The notes under the pieces: generated by a model
What the model was told of the DNA's origin: nothing
Database searches by the model: none
The model's input: only the letters and a program-made list of their open reading frames with translations
DNA from: Isoetes taiwanensis
Lineage: Eukaryota; Streptophyta; Lycopodiopsida; Isoetales; Isoetaceae
Reading direction: 5' to 3'
Length of the DNA: 64,000 nt
Assembly (NCBI GenBank): GCA_021234155.1
Contig: JAJEKV010000097.1
Location: 3,476,074 to 3,540,073, forward strand
Program-made: the position numbers and the translations under genes
Shown: in pieces, positions 44,990 through 56,817 of the stretch
How the letters are laid out: each line of letters begins with the position of its first letter
How positions within the stretch are numbered: position 1 is the stretch's first letter

Positions 44990-45310
44990 CAGGATCATAC
45001 CACACACCATCGGAAAGGTTGCTAAGAGAGCTTTCCAACGCAACAAATTTCAGCTGAAACGGACTTCTGGATCTCCTGTTATGAGTGAAAACGTGTTACT
45101 AGCACCACCGCCTTAGGGTTTGAGCGCCTTTGGAGATGGAGGCCGGAAAACTGCTGTTTTGCTATAGGAACCCTATTCTAGCATATGCAAATCGCATACC
45201 TTCAGAAAGCTATCTGAGAGAGCTTTGCAACGCACCAAATTTCAGCTGAAATGGAGTTCGGGATCGCCAGTTGTGATAAAAAACATGTGACCGGCATTAG
45301 GAGCGCCTAG
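44990..45310 (-). promoter_or_regulatory. Two 190-bp monomers in the LINE 5' UTR
   Basis: The words GAGAGCTTTCCAACGCA and CAAATTTCAGCTGAAA start at about 45026 and recur, with a few changes, at 45216. Tandem monomers at this place are known as internal promoters in some LINEs. Here they lie 140 to 460 bp upstream of the ORF1 start on the minus strand. Confidence 0.62.
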
Positions 45311-45429
45311 AGAGAGGAGCGCGTAGAGGGAGGAGAGAGATGAGTTTGGGTTGGAATCCCATAGCCTCTACCACACGATTTTTCCCTTTCTCTAAAATCA
45401 ATGGCTGACAAAAGTGTGCACTCTAGAAA

Positions 45430-45592
45430 TACTAAGGAGACTAAATTCTAAGAAGGAAGGAAGGAAGAAAACCAACAGAAGAACCAAATAATAATGAAAA
45501 TATGGAAAGAACTTTTACTAAGGTTGATGAAGGTTCATAAGGGCCTGGAGGCATGTTTATAAGGTGTGAGTACAATTGCAATTACATTTACA
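45430..45592 (-). repeat. Inverted paralogue of the LINE-A target (empty site)
   Basis: The reverse complement matches 29935-30025 joined directly to about 32132-32180 (words GGTTCATAAGGGC, ACTAAGGTTGATGAAGG, GAACCAAATAATAATGAAAA). It has no trace of the 2.1 kb LINE copy A or of its duplicated target. Confidence 0.8.
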
Positions 45593-45737
45593 AGAATTTA
45601 TTGCGGCAATTCGCTGCCGCTATTTTGTGCTTTTTTAGTTTGTGTGCTAGAAGGTACCATGGAATTTGGAATTGATAATGAGATAAGAGGGTAAAAGAAG
45701 AAATAGTGCAAAATGTACATTCTCGTGATGGGGACTT

Positions 45738-46620
45738 GTGGTATATCACACCTAAACACCACCAAAATAGAGCAAAATGTGCATTTTTTTCCTAAAGACC
45801 ATCAAAATAGAGCAAATTGTGCATTTTTTCCACATCAATGTCTGGACTTCATAACTCTAGCATCTTAATAGTTTTGGCTTAGTTTTCTTGCAGTTGCGTG
45901 TTGATGCATGACTATAGCACGTGTTCTTACAAACATCAGTGTTTGGATTTTATGATTCTAGCATCTTAATATTTAGTGTCAGGCTCCCTTGCTATGTCAA
46001 AACGACAAACTTATAACTGGGAAGCCTGTCATCTTGCTTATGTTTCTTGACTAGAACTATATCAAGACTTAGCACTCTCTAAATGAGACGAAGGGAAATA
46101 TGCCATCCAAATACATCAGCTCATTTACATCCCATCCCATTTCTAGAAGTTGCTCATATTTACTCCAATCAAAATTGTTCTACTCGCAAGGTACGCACAC
46201 CTAAACACCAGCAAAATAGAGCAAAATATGCATTTTTTCACATCAATATCTGGACTTCATAATTCTAGCATCTTAATAGTTTTGTCTTAGTTGTCTTGCA
46301 GTTGCGAGTTGAAGCAGGACTATAGCGCGTGTTCTTACAAACATCAGTGATTGGACTTCATGATTCTAGCATCTTAATATTTGTGGCTTAGTTGTTTTGC
46401 AGTATCAAGTGTCAGGCTCCCTTGCTATGTCAAAACGACAAACTTATAATTGGGGAGCCTGTCATCTTGCTTATATTCCTTGATCGGAACTATATCAAGA
46501 CTTAGCACTCCCTAAATGAGATGAAGAGAAATATGCCATCTAGATGGATTAGCTCAATTACATCCCATCCCATTTCTAGAAGTTGCGCATATTTACCCCA
46601 ATCAAAATTGTTCTAGAACT
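45738..46620 (+). repeat. Tandem duplication, about 410-430 bp unit
   Basis: Words such as CACACCTAAACACCA, CTGGACTTCATAA, CATCTTAATAGTTTTG and TCAGGCTCCCTTGCTATGTC occur at 45750/46197, 45842/46250 and 45978/46412. Within each unit a shorter word, TCTAGCATCTTAATA, is itself repeated about 120 bp apart. No coding content. Confidence 0.75.
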
Positions 46621-47796
46621 TTATATTCTATTTGGTCAATATCGATGCTTTTCATTGTTTTTGAATTCAATCGATCAATTTGCAAACTAACTAGGCATTT
46701 ACTACTTTATTTAAAAAAATGCTTCATGAATTTCTTCGAAAGCTAAATATTGCTAGCTTAGTTGCTTTATAGTAGCAGGTTTGCTTGCCATATCTTTATA
46801 AGAATCTATGTCTTTATAAGGAACTCATGATTGAGGAAGTCTATTATTTTGAGTAGGTTTCCAAATAAGTTTCATGATAATATTTCCTCGATTATGTTTT
46901 TTGACAGCTTTCCGTAAAATCCGGGAAGGAAAATACCCTAAAATCCGGAAGGAAAATATACCACTCACGAATATTTTAAATATAGAAGGCAATTGTGCAA
47001 AGAGACGGAGAAACACCACTTCTCTCATATTTTTGCTTGGTATGCCTGACACATAACCTAAGCTTCAGATAATGAGCCACAATGTTGATAAAGAGTATAG
47101 AATGAGCATGAGCTTCATAGATAAGATCAGATAAAATAAAATTCGTGCACAAAGAGTATAAAATATATAGAAGCCAACACAAGGATTATCAACAAAGATC
47201 AGAACCTATACCTGCAACTAAAGGAGCAGTGTGCCAGAGAGAACCCACAAAGTGCTGCCTAATATTGAAATTGGAACAACTCCATTCCCAAAAATTGCGT
47301 ATAATTACTCCAAATGAAATTGCTGTAGAGGCACCCCAAGAACATATTTAGAGGTTCGTTTCTAACCCATAATTGTTATTCAATCTTCATGCTTTTCGTT
47401 GTTTTAATATTACATTCTATTAATTTGCTAACTGGCTATACATTTTCTAGTAGAGAACAAACACATGTTCACGAGGACACATGTTCAAGCATTATTATCT
47501 AACACCGTAATATGATATACTGGTATTTTCAAAAAATGATTCGCCTGTAAATGTAGAACTAGTTGTGGAATATCTATCAGACGGTACCTTCAAGTTTTAC
47601 ATGTTTGATACACTCCTACTTTCTTCCAAAATTGAGAGCACATTTAAGTCTTACATATTTGCATATTTGATCCAAAAATTGCTGAATATTGTCTTTTGCA
47701 TGAAACAGCTTGATACAAAGAACCCCTTTTAGTTTCCACGGCCGGTACCTTCAAGTTTTACATGTTTGATACACTCCTACTTTCTTCCAAAATTGA
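46620..47796. other. AT-rich, with a 56-bp duplication that seeds the first GAA tract
   Basis: No gene supported. GGTACCTTCAAGTTTTACAT through CTTCCAAAATTGAGA occurs at about 47584-47637 and again at 47744-47797. After the first copy the sequence continues GAGCAC; after the second it runs into the GAA array. Confidence 0.6.
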
Positions 47797-47974
47797 GAAG
47801 AAGAAGAAGAAGAAGAAGAAGAAGAAGAAGAAGAAGAAGAAGAAGAAGAAGAAGAAGAAGAAGAAGAAGAAGAAGAAAGAAGAAGAAGAAGAAGAAGAAG
47901 AAGAAGAAGAAGAAGAAGAAGAAAGAAGAAGAAGAAGAAGAAGAAGAAGAAGAAGAAGAAGAAGAAGAAGAAGA
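47797..47974 (+). repeat. (GAA)n microsatellite 1, about 178 bp
   Basis: Nearly pure GAA with two one-base interruptions (GAAAGAAG) near 47878 and 47922. It is followed immediately by GAGAATATTCTC at 47973-47984. The long Lys/Glu/Arg, Ser/Leu/Phe open frames it creates on both strands are not genes. Confidence 0.97.
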
Positions 47975-50903
47975 GAATATTCTCTTTGAGTCTTCAAATC
48001 ATTGATGCCTATAATTTTGACTTGTTATGAACCTAATATGCAGTTGATAAAGAAGTTACATAGCTAATGGAGTATGAAGAATGGAGAATTTATCCATAGA
48101 GGAAAGACAACATGACATACTTTACATGTTTTCAATTATAAGAGGTATAAGCCGAATTGTCTAAATGGTTTGGTATTAATCAAATATACGTGGGCATATG
48201 TGAAAAGCTAGTTGGAAAGTTAACAAAGTTATAAGATAAAATAGATTGGTATCATGCGAAGGCTTTTTGTAAAGGTGTAAGTGTAATAGGACTTAAAAAA
48301 TAATATCTAATACTTGATATTTTTGTGGGGCCATCCTATTTGTGGCATGGCAACGAGGGGCCATCCTTTTAAAGAAAAAATTGAGATATTTGTGGCATGG
48401 AATCGATTTTTAAGAAAGAGGGCACATTAAATATTTGGGGCTCAAAAATCGATGATAACCAAAGAGCCGTTTTATCTATATTAATAGAGTTAGGTTATAT
48501 GGTGCTTTTGCATATCATTTTTCGTACATGGCATGGCATGCCGGCAGCGGCCTGATCAATAAATGGCATAAGCGGCATTGCTGATGACGATCCTATGAGC
48601 GGAATGATGCCGAATCGGCATAAGATCCGGGGCATACCGTATTCCACTATAAAAAGTTCCGAGATCCGGGCCGTGGTGGAAGACCATCTAACAATAATAG
48701 ATCAAGCTCGGCCGTGGTGGAAGACCATCTAACAATAATAGATCAAGCTCGGTGGTCGGGGCGCTTCTAATCGGGTTAGTCTTTAAGGAAGCTTGATAGA
48801 ATATATACCTTGCCTCGAGGAGCGATTTTTAAAGATGAAAACGGGATTTTCCCTTACATCTTAGTTACACTTTGAGGTATGCTTTATGTTATGGGTACCC
48901 TTATAAAATAACAGATATGATAGAATACATGAATAGAGATCCTAAGTTCTTAGTGCTTGTCATAATGCATGTCTTAGATAAAGCAAGATTTTGCTTTGAA
49001 TATTATGATATATTATGATCAAGACAGATGCTGAACTAATGTGCAGCTTGGTAAATAGGTGATTAGGCTTCATGAAATGAATAAATATTAATACTGCTCT
49101 ATGGTGAATCAATTCCACAGTAGTGAGAAAATATACAATGAGGCCGGATTTGCTTGTGGTTATGGTGATCAGAAGTTGGTTAGAGCAGAGATTAATGATA
49201 TAATGGGTATTTTATGGGCTGGAGGTATTAACAGATTGCTGATACAAGCATTCGTACAATAGTATCTGATTCTTAATAATGGATTTCCCTTCATTGTTGA
49301 GAAAGGACTAATTTAAATTCTGATTTTCTATGAACTTAGAGCTCTATTTGCTTGCACTAAACTATTCTAATATGAATAAGAATAGGTGAAGGGCGAAGAG
49401 CCATAGTATCTCACTGCTTACCTGACGCCCCTTTCCTTATTACCATGTTTATGCTAATAGTGGTCTGTTTGGGTGCAGGTAACCGAGATACTATCTCCGA
49501 TTTCTTATTTGTCTTCTTCATGCTGTCATTATTTGATGGATATGACGTTAAGAATATGTTCCAAGATCTGTAAAGGAGGTCGCCACAAGAATTTATTTGG
49601 TGAGATCCTTCCGTATTTGAACTATAGAAATGATGACAGTAAATGACTACCTTATGGTTGCATAAATATGATGGCTGGATAATATGATATGATAAACATG
49701 AAAAATGGTTGTGTATAGTAGGTTGATAAAGCTTGATGATAAATATAATGAAAGATTTTGGTTATGAAAATACTTGTGGTTGACTCATGATATATTGAGA
49801 TAATGGAATAATGATACATCTGTTTTTTGAGAAATCAGAAATTCTGTAAGACTAAATATTGAATGTGATTAATGAAGTTCTAAAATATTTGACTACAAAT
49901 GCTAAATTTATCATGTTTAATAGTATAAAGGATGTTCTTGAGCAGATTTTCTGAAATATTTGACTACAAATGCGAAATTTATTATGTTTAACAGTATAAA
50001 GGAAGTTCTTAAGCAGAGTTAAATAGTGAAATATATCTGGTTAAATACATATACATTTTCTACCAAGGAAAAGCTTTAATGCTGTGGCTTGGGTTCTACC
50101 CTTGATGGATATGTGTGTTAAATTTACACCTTGAATGGAGCTATAAATTTACATTTATGTAATTGTAGTGTAAATCTAGGTGTAAATGTAAATAAGAAGA
50201 AAATGTGACTTCCATTAGTTAGAATCTTCTAACTAGCACAGCTATGCTTTACTTGGTTGATTCTCTTTCCTGTTCATTATGCATGTACAGGCTTATGGAT
50301 CGTGGATGTTACATCTGGTCTACGGTGTTTAAGTGCACATGATATCCTTTATTTGGTACTAATTTCTCTGCTGATGTAAAACAAAGAAGGTGGTGCATAT
50401 TGCATCTCTTGGATGCGGGATGATGGAGAAACTTAGGACCCCTTGAACTATGGTGTCCAAGCTGTTACCAACCTGATTCCTTAGGATAATGGAGAGACTG
50501 GGGAAGCCTGAAGTATGTTGTCTAAGCTGACTTTCGAAAGGTGACTCATACATGCTGGAGATATCTCACAAGGGCATTTCGCCTGCAGGTCAGGGTAGCT
50601 TGTATATTATGATTTTTAAATAAGCAAAAGAGATTTATCACCTGTTGGTGTTCGGCACATTGTGCCTCTCTCTCCATTAAATGATAAGGATGTTGGACTA
50701 ATGTGCCTCGTCCTACTTCAAATATACTTACTGGCATATTGTGCCTTTACTACTTGATCATGATGATCTGCTGAACTAAAACATTCATAATACAAGTGTT
50801 CTTGGCTGTAAGGTAGTAGGGCCCTTCTTCCCATGGAGGAAGGGTCCTACTCCTTATACTCCATGCGCAGAAGTGCCCTACTACCCGAGGGAGGGTTGTG
50901 GGC
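47973..50903 (+). repeat. Long repeat unit A1
   Basis: Begins at GAGAATATTCTC after GAA array 1 and runs to GAA array 2. It contains coding-like exon remnants: at about 48640-48778 a Gly/Ser/Asn-rich segment ending in ASNQ and a GTTAG donor, and at 49483 an exon after TTTGGGTGCAG reading VTEILSPISYLSSSCCHYL. The last 270 bp (50640-50903) carry CATTGTGCC words, a hairpin (50814-50850) and CCCGAGGGAGGG before the next GAA tract. It matches A2 almost exactly up to about 50190. Confidence 0.85.
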
Positions 50904-50974
50904 GAAGAAGAAGAAGAAGAAGAAGAAGAAGAAGAAGAAGAAGAAGAAGAAGAAGAAGAAGAAGAAGAAGAAGA
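50904..50974 (+). repeat. (GAA)n microsatellite 2, about 71 bp
   Basis: Pure GAA, preceded by GAGGGTTGTGGGC and followed by GAGAATATTCTC at 50973-50984, the same junction as array 1. Confidence 0.97.
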
Positions 50975-53198
50975 GAATATTCTCTTTGAGTCTTCAAATC
51001 ATTGATGCCTATAATTTTGACTTGTTATGAACCTAATATGCAGTTGATAAAGAAGTTACATAGCTAATGGAGTATGAAGAATGGAGAATTTATCCATAGA
51101 GGAAAGACAACATGACATACTTTACATGTTTTCAATTATAAGAGGTATAAGCCGAATTGTCTAAATGGTTTGGTATTAATCAAAATACGTGGGCATATGT
51201 GAAAAGCTAGTTGGAAAGTTAACAAAGTTATAAGATAAAATAGATTGGTATCATGCGAAGGCTTTTTGTAAAGGTGTAAGTGTAATAGGACTTAAAAAAT
51301 AATATCTAATACTTGATATTTTTGTGGGGCCATCCTATTTGTGGCATGGCAACGAGGGGCCATCCTTTTAAAGAAAAAATTGAGATATTTGTGGCATGGA
51401 ATCGATTTTTAAGAAAGAGGACACATTAAATATTTGGGGCTCAAAAATCGATGATAACCAAAGAGCCGTTTTATCTATATTAATAGAGTTAGGTTATATG
51501 GTGCTTTTGCATATCATTTTTCGTACATGGCATGCCGAAGGCAGCGGCCTGATCAATAAATGGCATAAGCGGCATTGCTGATGACGATCCTATGAGCGGA
51601 ATGATGCTGGGAATCTGGCATAAGATCTGGGGCATACCGTATTCCACTATAAAAAGTTCCAGAGATCTGGCTGTGGTGGAAGACCATCTAACAATAATAG
51701 ATCAAGCTCTGGCTGTGGTGGAAGACCATCTAACAATAATAGATCAAGCTCTGGTGGTCGTGGCGCTTCTAATCAGGTTAGTCTTTAAGGAAGCTTGATA
51801 GAATATATACCTTGCCTCTGAGGAGCGATTTTTAAAGATGAAAAACGGGATTTTCCCTTACATCTTAGTTACACTTTGAGGTATGCTTTATGTTATGGGT
51901 ACCCTTATAAAATAACACATATGATAGAATACATGAATAGAGATCCTAAGTTCTTAGTGCTTGTCATAATGCATGTCTTAGATAAAGCAAGATTTTGCTG
52001 AATATTATGATATATTATGATCAAGAGAGATGCTGAACTAATGTGCAGCTTGGTAAATAGGTGATTAGGCTTCATGAAATGAATAAATATTAATACTGCT
52101 CTATGGTGAATCAATTCCACAGTAGTGAGAAAATATACAATGAGGCCGGATTTGCTTGTGGTTATGGTGATCAGAAGTTGGTTAGAGCAGAGATTAATGA
52201 TATAATGGGTATTTTATGGGCTGGAGGTATTAACAGATTGCTGATACAAGCATTCGTACAATAGTATCTGATTCTTAATAATGGATTTCCCTTCATTGTT
52301 GAGAAAGGACTAATTTAAATTCTGATTTTCTATGAACTTAGAGCTCTATTTGCTTGCACTAAACTATTCTAATATGAATAAGAATAGGTGAAGGGCGAAG
52401 AGCCATAGTATCTCACTGCTTACCTGACGCCCCTTTCCTTATTACCATGTTTATGCTAATAGTGGCCTGCTTTGTTTGGGTGCAACCGCTTAGAGATACT
52501 ATCTCCGTTCTTATTTGTCTTCTTCATCTTTGTCATTATTTGATGGATATGACGTTAAGAATATGTTCCAAGATCTCAGAAGGAGGTCATACAAGAATTT
52601 ATTTGGTGAGATCCTTCCGTATTTGAACTATAGAAATGATGACAGTAAATGACTACCTTATGGTTGCATAAATATGATGGCTGGATAATATGATATGATA
52701 AACATGAAAAATGGTTGTGTATAGTAGGTTGATAAAGCTTGATGATAAATATAATGAAAGATTTTGGTTATGAAAATACTTGTGGTTGACTCATGATATA
52801 TTGAGATAATGGAATAATGATACATCTGTTTTTTGAGAAATCAGAAATTCTGTAAGACTAAATATTGAATGTGATTAATGAAGTTCTAAAATATTTGACT
52901 ACAAATGCTAAATTTATCATGTTTAATAGTATAAAGGATGTTCTTGAGCAGATTTTCTGAAATATTTGACTACAAATGCGAAATTTATTATGTTTAACAG
53001 TATAAAGGAAGTTCTTAAGCAGAGTTAAATAGTGAAATATATCTGGTTAAATACATATACATTTTCTACCAAGGAAAAGCTTTAATGCTGTGGCTTGGGT
53101 TCTACCCTTGATGGATATGTGTGTTAAATTTACACCTTGAATGGAGCTATAAATTTACATTTATGTAATTGTAGTGTAAATCTAGGTGTAAATGTAAA
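50973..53198 (+). repeat. Long repeat unit A2 (truncated copy of A1)
   Basis: Near-identical to 47973-50190. It ends at GTGTAAATGTAAA, where A1 reads on as TAAGAAGAAAATGTG; in A2 a GAA array takes over. Its exon remnant reads cleaner than that of A1: FHYKKFQRSGCGG, then two GRPSNNNRSSSG repeats and GGRGASNQ before GTTAG, at about 51640-51778. One stop interrupts it upstream. I do not know the protein; it looks like the RGG/Asn-Ser-rich tail of a larger one. Confidence 0.85.
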
Positions 53199-53232
53199 GA
53201 AGAAGAAGAAGAAGAAGAAGAAGAAGAAGAAG
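53199..53232 (+). repeat. (GAA)n microsatellite 3, about 34 bp
   Basis: Pure GAA followed by GAGAATATTCTC at 53232-53243; it joins unit A2 to unit C1. Confidence 0.95.
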
Positions 53233-56200
53233 AGAATATTCTCTTCGAGGCTTCATATCTTCAATTTTGAGTGCTTGCTTTTATTTGTGCTCAGTGGCTG
53301 CCAATTTTGACATAGTTTATAATGGCCTTACAAAGGCCTCAATGGGTTAACTGATGTATGAGAACATACGGGTATGATGGCCTAACATAAGAGATGGTTA
53401 AATATGTGACGAAAAAAGACATGCTTTAGTGCATAATGGTATAATGGGTATAATGGGTGATACCTTATTATTTGCATCGAAAGGTGATTTATAAAAAGGT
53501 TTTTGCCTTAGTGCATAATGGTATGATGTGTTAAACATGCTTTGGTATGTTTGGGTGTTATGCAAATATTTAGCAATAATAATAAGTTGAATATTGGTTA
53601 CCTTTCCTTCTACCTACTTTTAGGGTTTGAAAAAACGGTGAGTTATGGCGCATCTGACCAAAGAATAAGCTTTGACCGGTGCAGTCCTTAGATTTTGTCG
53701 GGGAATTTTTGAGCCCCGCTTCCCCAATTAGGAATTTGGTGGCGGGTTACTTGGACCATGGGGAGTATTAAAGCACTGTTGCTCAATATTCCCGGCATAT
53801 ACAATCCGGGATGATACATAATTTGTCTCGAAATTTGTTTGGCCCCTCAGCGAGCTACTGAAAAAATTTCTTTGTTCTTTGGTGTGGCCGTTTCGGTTCA
53901 TCGCCCGTGCCTAAGGGTGTGTATCGAGGGGACCTGGAAAGAAAAGTAAAGGGGGCCCGATGATGCGGCGTGCCTCGAAAAAGAGGTATGACAGGAATAG
54001 CTTCAACAAAAGACCCAATGCTGGTGGAGCTACTTCCAACATGCAAAAGAAAGGCGCTTCAAATCAGGTTAGCCTTTTGTGGTGTCCTATTTTCCAATTT
54101 AACAAGGGCGTGAGGCTGTTTTTCAAGCTAAGAATTTGTGCAAGGCCGGATTTGGAGTTCGTATTAGCTTAACAAGTTATTAAAATGGGTAAAATACATC
54201 CTGGTTCATGCTTTTTTAGATAATGCAGGATCTTTAAGGGATCTGGTTGAATCCGTCCAAGATAAAAAGCTTGTTTGGCTTAAAAAATGGGTCATGTACA
54301 GCAGAATAGGAAGGAATGTTGAGGCAGTTTACATTCTTGAGGATTTTGTAAGCTTCGTTTAGTACACTTTCTCTTCTAAAATGCTGGTGATGTTTGACTG
54401 AAACGGCTTGTTGGGATTCAGATGTAACCCTTGTATGATGTGGCCTAACAGAGGTAGTAAACCTGCCTTTGATGCTTATGCTGATCCGTCCAGCTTTGAT
54501 GCTTAGTGACCTACATCTTTTACATGTTTATGCATAGTCTTGCATAGCGCTCACTGACCGCCTTGTCTATTTAACTGTGATTGGCACATAAGCTTAGTTA
54601 CAGGCTACTATCTTTAATTGTTTATTAATGAAATGACCAATTAATATGAAGATGACTATCTGCAGAATGTTTATCACTGCTTTTTGCCTTTCTCCCATTA
54701 AAGATACAAGCTTGTTTCAGATATTGCTTGTCTCTTTTAAGTTAAGGTTGTTTTCTGTGTATGGCCAGAGTGAAGGCATGCTTATTATTAAGGCTAATAA
54801 CTTCCATGGTTTACTGAGCTGAAACTTTTAAATGGTTAAATGGGTAACTATAGGTGTTTGTAAATGGCTTGGGCTGGCCACTTCAGAATATAATGGGTAT
54901 CTCAAGAGCTGGCATACTGCTGGACAGAATGTTTGCATTCTGATATTCTTGGCTGTTAAGGTAGATTTCTCAGGTTTAATCCCACTGATTGGCCTGAAAG
55001 AAATACTTGGTGCAGGCTGTCCATACAACAGATTGTTTTAGCTGATATTATGACATGGTTGTGATGGTGCTTAAGCTCTATGAATACTATGAGTGTTTAA
55101 CATGGTTTGTTAATTGTCATGGTTAGTGCTGTAGTTGGCAGTCTATCCTCTATCAAACTGGCTTCTTCTACTCGTCAGGGTAGTATAGCTCTAGATTTCA
55201 TCTAATTTCTGAAAATAGTAGGTGAAGGGCGAAGAGCCAGAGAGTTGTAAAGCTTACCTGACGCCCCGTGTATAGTTACCATGTTTTTTGCTAACTTATG
55301 CATTGTTTGGGTGCAGGTAACCACGACTCTCTCTCTTGGTTCTATTTTCAGTAAAAGATCACTGCTGTGGCAAGGTTGTTAAACATGGAATAACCAAAGC
55401 CGACTGCAAATTATTGGTGAGATCCTTCCAGCTTTGGGATTATGAATCTGGGCTGCAGAACGGAATAGTTGTTTGGATCTTCTCTGCATTTTTTATGCTC
55501 TTTGAACAGTATTATAGCATGGTTAAAAGGGGTCAGACCAATGGATTATGTATTCAAATGGCTGACCTAAGCTTAAGCTATGATAGGAAAACTGATTATG
55601 AAAATCTGATCATGAAAGTAACAAAGGAATGAGTTTGAGTATTCAATCATATTAAGAATAAAGTCCGTAAAATCTGCTTATGAATGTTATGTTCCACAGT
55701 TTTGAATTCACGTACAAGTTATGCATATATTGGAGTAAATGTTTTCCTTTGACTAATAATAAATGATTCCAGCTCAAGTTAAGGTTTAAGTTCAAGTTAA
55801 AGACCAAAATGTAATACTTAAAGCTATCTAGTTAAAGAAAGAAAAGATATATGGATCAAAATTTGACTGGAAGTGTACATTTTGTCATGATAAATCAAGA
55901 TTAAATGGAAGTAGGAGTACCTGATGTGGCCTGGCTTAAAACACCAGGATAGATATTGGGAGACATGGTCTTACTCTGAACGAAGCGTTTAATGGTAGTT
56001 TTTAGCATTATTTGTCTGTAGTCTTTGTAAGAACATATTCGAAGAAGAAACTGTGACATCTATTTGCTGGAGGTATTCAGCAAACACATCATTTCTGAAA
56101 CCATTAAACAATGCTGATTCCTTATTTGGATGTAGCACAACTAACTGTTATTATGATCTATTACAGCTGGAAGGTTTTTGGTGAATACTATTAGCTGAGT

Positions 56201-56788
56201 TGGAATATATGCTGGGGTAATGCTCCTAATAGGGTTGTCTTATCTCTGGTGTACCTTATGGCCAGCAAAGTAATACATAAGGTATTCTGAAATTAAACTA
56301 AAGATCTGGCAGCCACATCTCTTTTGCTAACCAGGTTAGATTGAGTTTATTTGCTTTATTATAAGAAAATATGATTCACCATCTTTTGATTCATTGAAAG
56401 CTATGGGTATAAAAATATAATATAAGGATGGTCTTAACTGATTGGGGCTTGTGGCCCATAGTGTCATAACACCTCTACATCTTTTAAGAATTATGGATGT
56501 TGGCCCAATGTGCTAACTGTCCAAATGCTAGTCTAATAAAAATTGACCTTGGCCCATTGTGCCATGGCCATGATATTTGGCACAATGTGCCTAATAATAA
56601 TAATAATATTAATTGTTTCAACTTCTCGAGTAATAAGATAGTTTGAACTATCTTTTTTTCTGGTATAAGGATAGTTAGAGCTATCTATTTTCTTCTGGTG
56701 TAAGGAAGTAGGACCCCTCTTTTTATAGGGGTGGTCTTACTTCCCTTATAAAAAGATGTGTCCTACATCCTGAGGGAGGGATGTGGGA
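53232..56788 (+). repeat. Long repeat unit C1
   Basis: A different but related unit. It has exon-like remnants: about 53910-54068 reads (across a frame break) KKRYDRNSFNKRPNAGGATS and MQKKGASNQ before a GTTAGCC donor. After TTTGGGTGCAG at 55315 the next exon starts GTAACCACGACTC. These positions mirror unit A (ASNQ end, GTAACC start), so A and C are diverged copies of one gene-bearing unit. The end (56700-56788) has the hairpin and CCTGAGGGAGGG before GAA array 4. A short GAAGAAGAA lies internally at 56041. Confidence 0.85.
56704..56744 (+). other. Terminal hairpin of unit C1
   Basis: GGAAGTAGGACCCCT pairs with AGGGGTGGTCTTACTTCC around a TATA-containing loop. Equivalent hairpins, with partly different arm sequence, lie at 50814-50850 (A1) and 63884-63928 (E), each 50-90 bp before the GAA tract. 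Confidence 0.8.
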
Positions 56789-56817
56789 GAAGAAGAAGAA
56801 GAAGAAGAAGAAGAAGA
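56789..56817 (+). repeat. (GAA)n microsatellite 4, about 29 bp
   Basis: Pure GAA between GGATGTGGGA and GAGAATATTCTC (56816-56827). Confidence 0.95.

Larger units (their letters stand above)
39628..45410 (-). mobile_element. Nearly full-length LINE with two ORFs, (TTCTA)n 3' tail
   Basis: On the minus strand: a 5' UTR with two 190-bp monomers (45310-44990), ORF1 (44852 to about 43300), ORF2 with endonuclease, reverse transcriptase and Cys-rich end (43094-39800), then a 3' UTR ending GGACGATAAAAAC and (TTCTA)n at 39628-39670. It interrupts the inverted repeat between sequences equivalent to 32176 and 32165. The flanks are TCTATAGAATA on one side and CTCTAGAAATA on the other, possibly an imperfect target-site duplication. 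Several frame breaks in ORF1 and in the ORF2 end make it inactive as read. Confidence 0.87.

Noticed and set aside
47758-48005. Long open frames of Lys/Glu/Arg or Leu/Ser/Phe through the GAA tracts (also at 50833-51030 and 59605-59866)
   Set aside because: Any frame of a pure GAA repeat is open on both strands; there is no coding signal outside the repeat.
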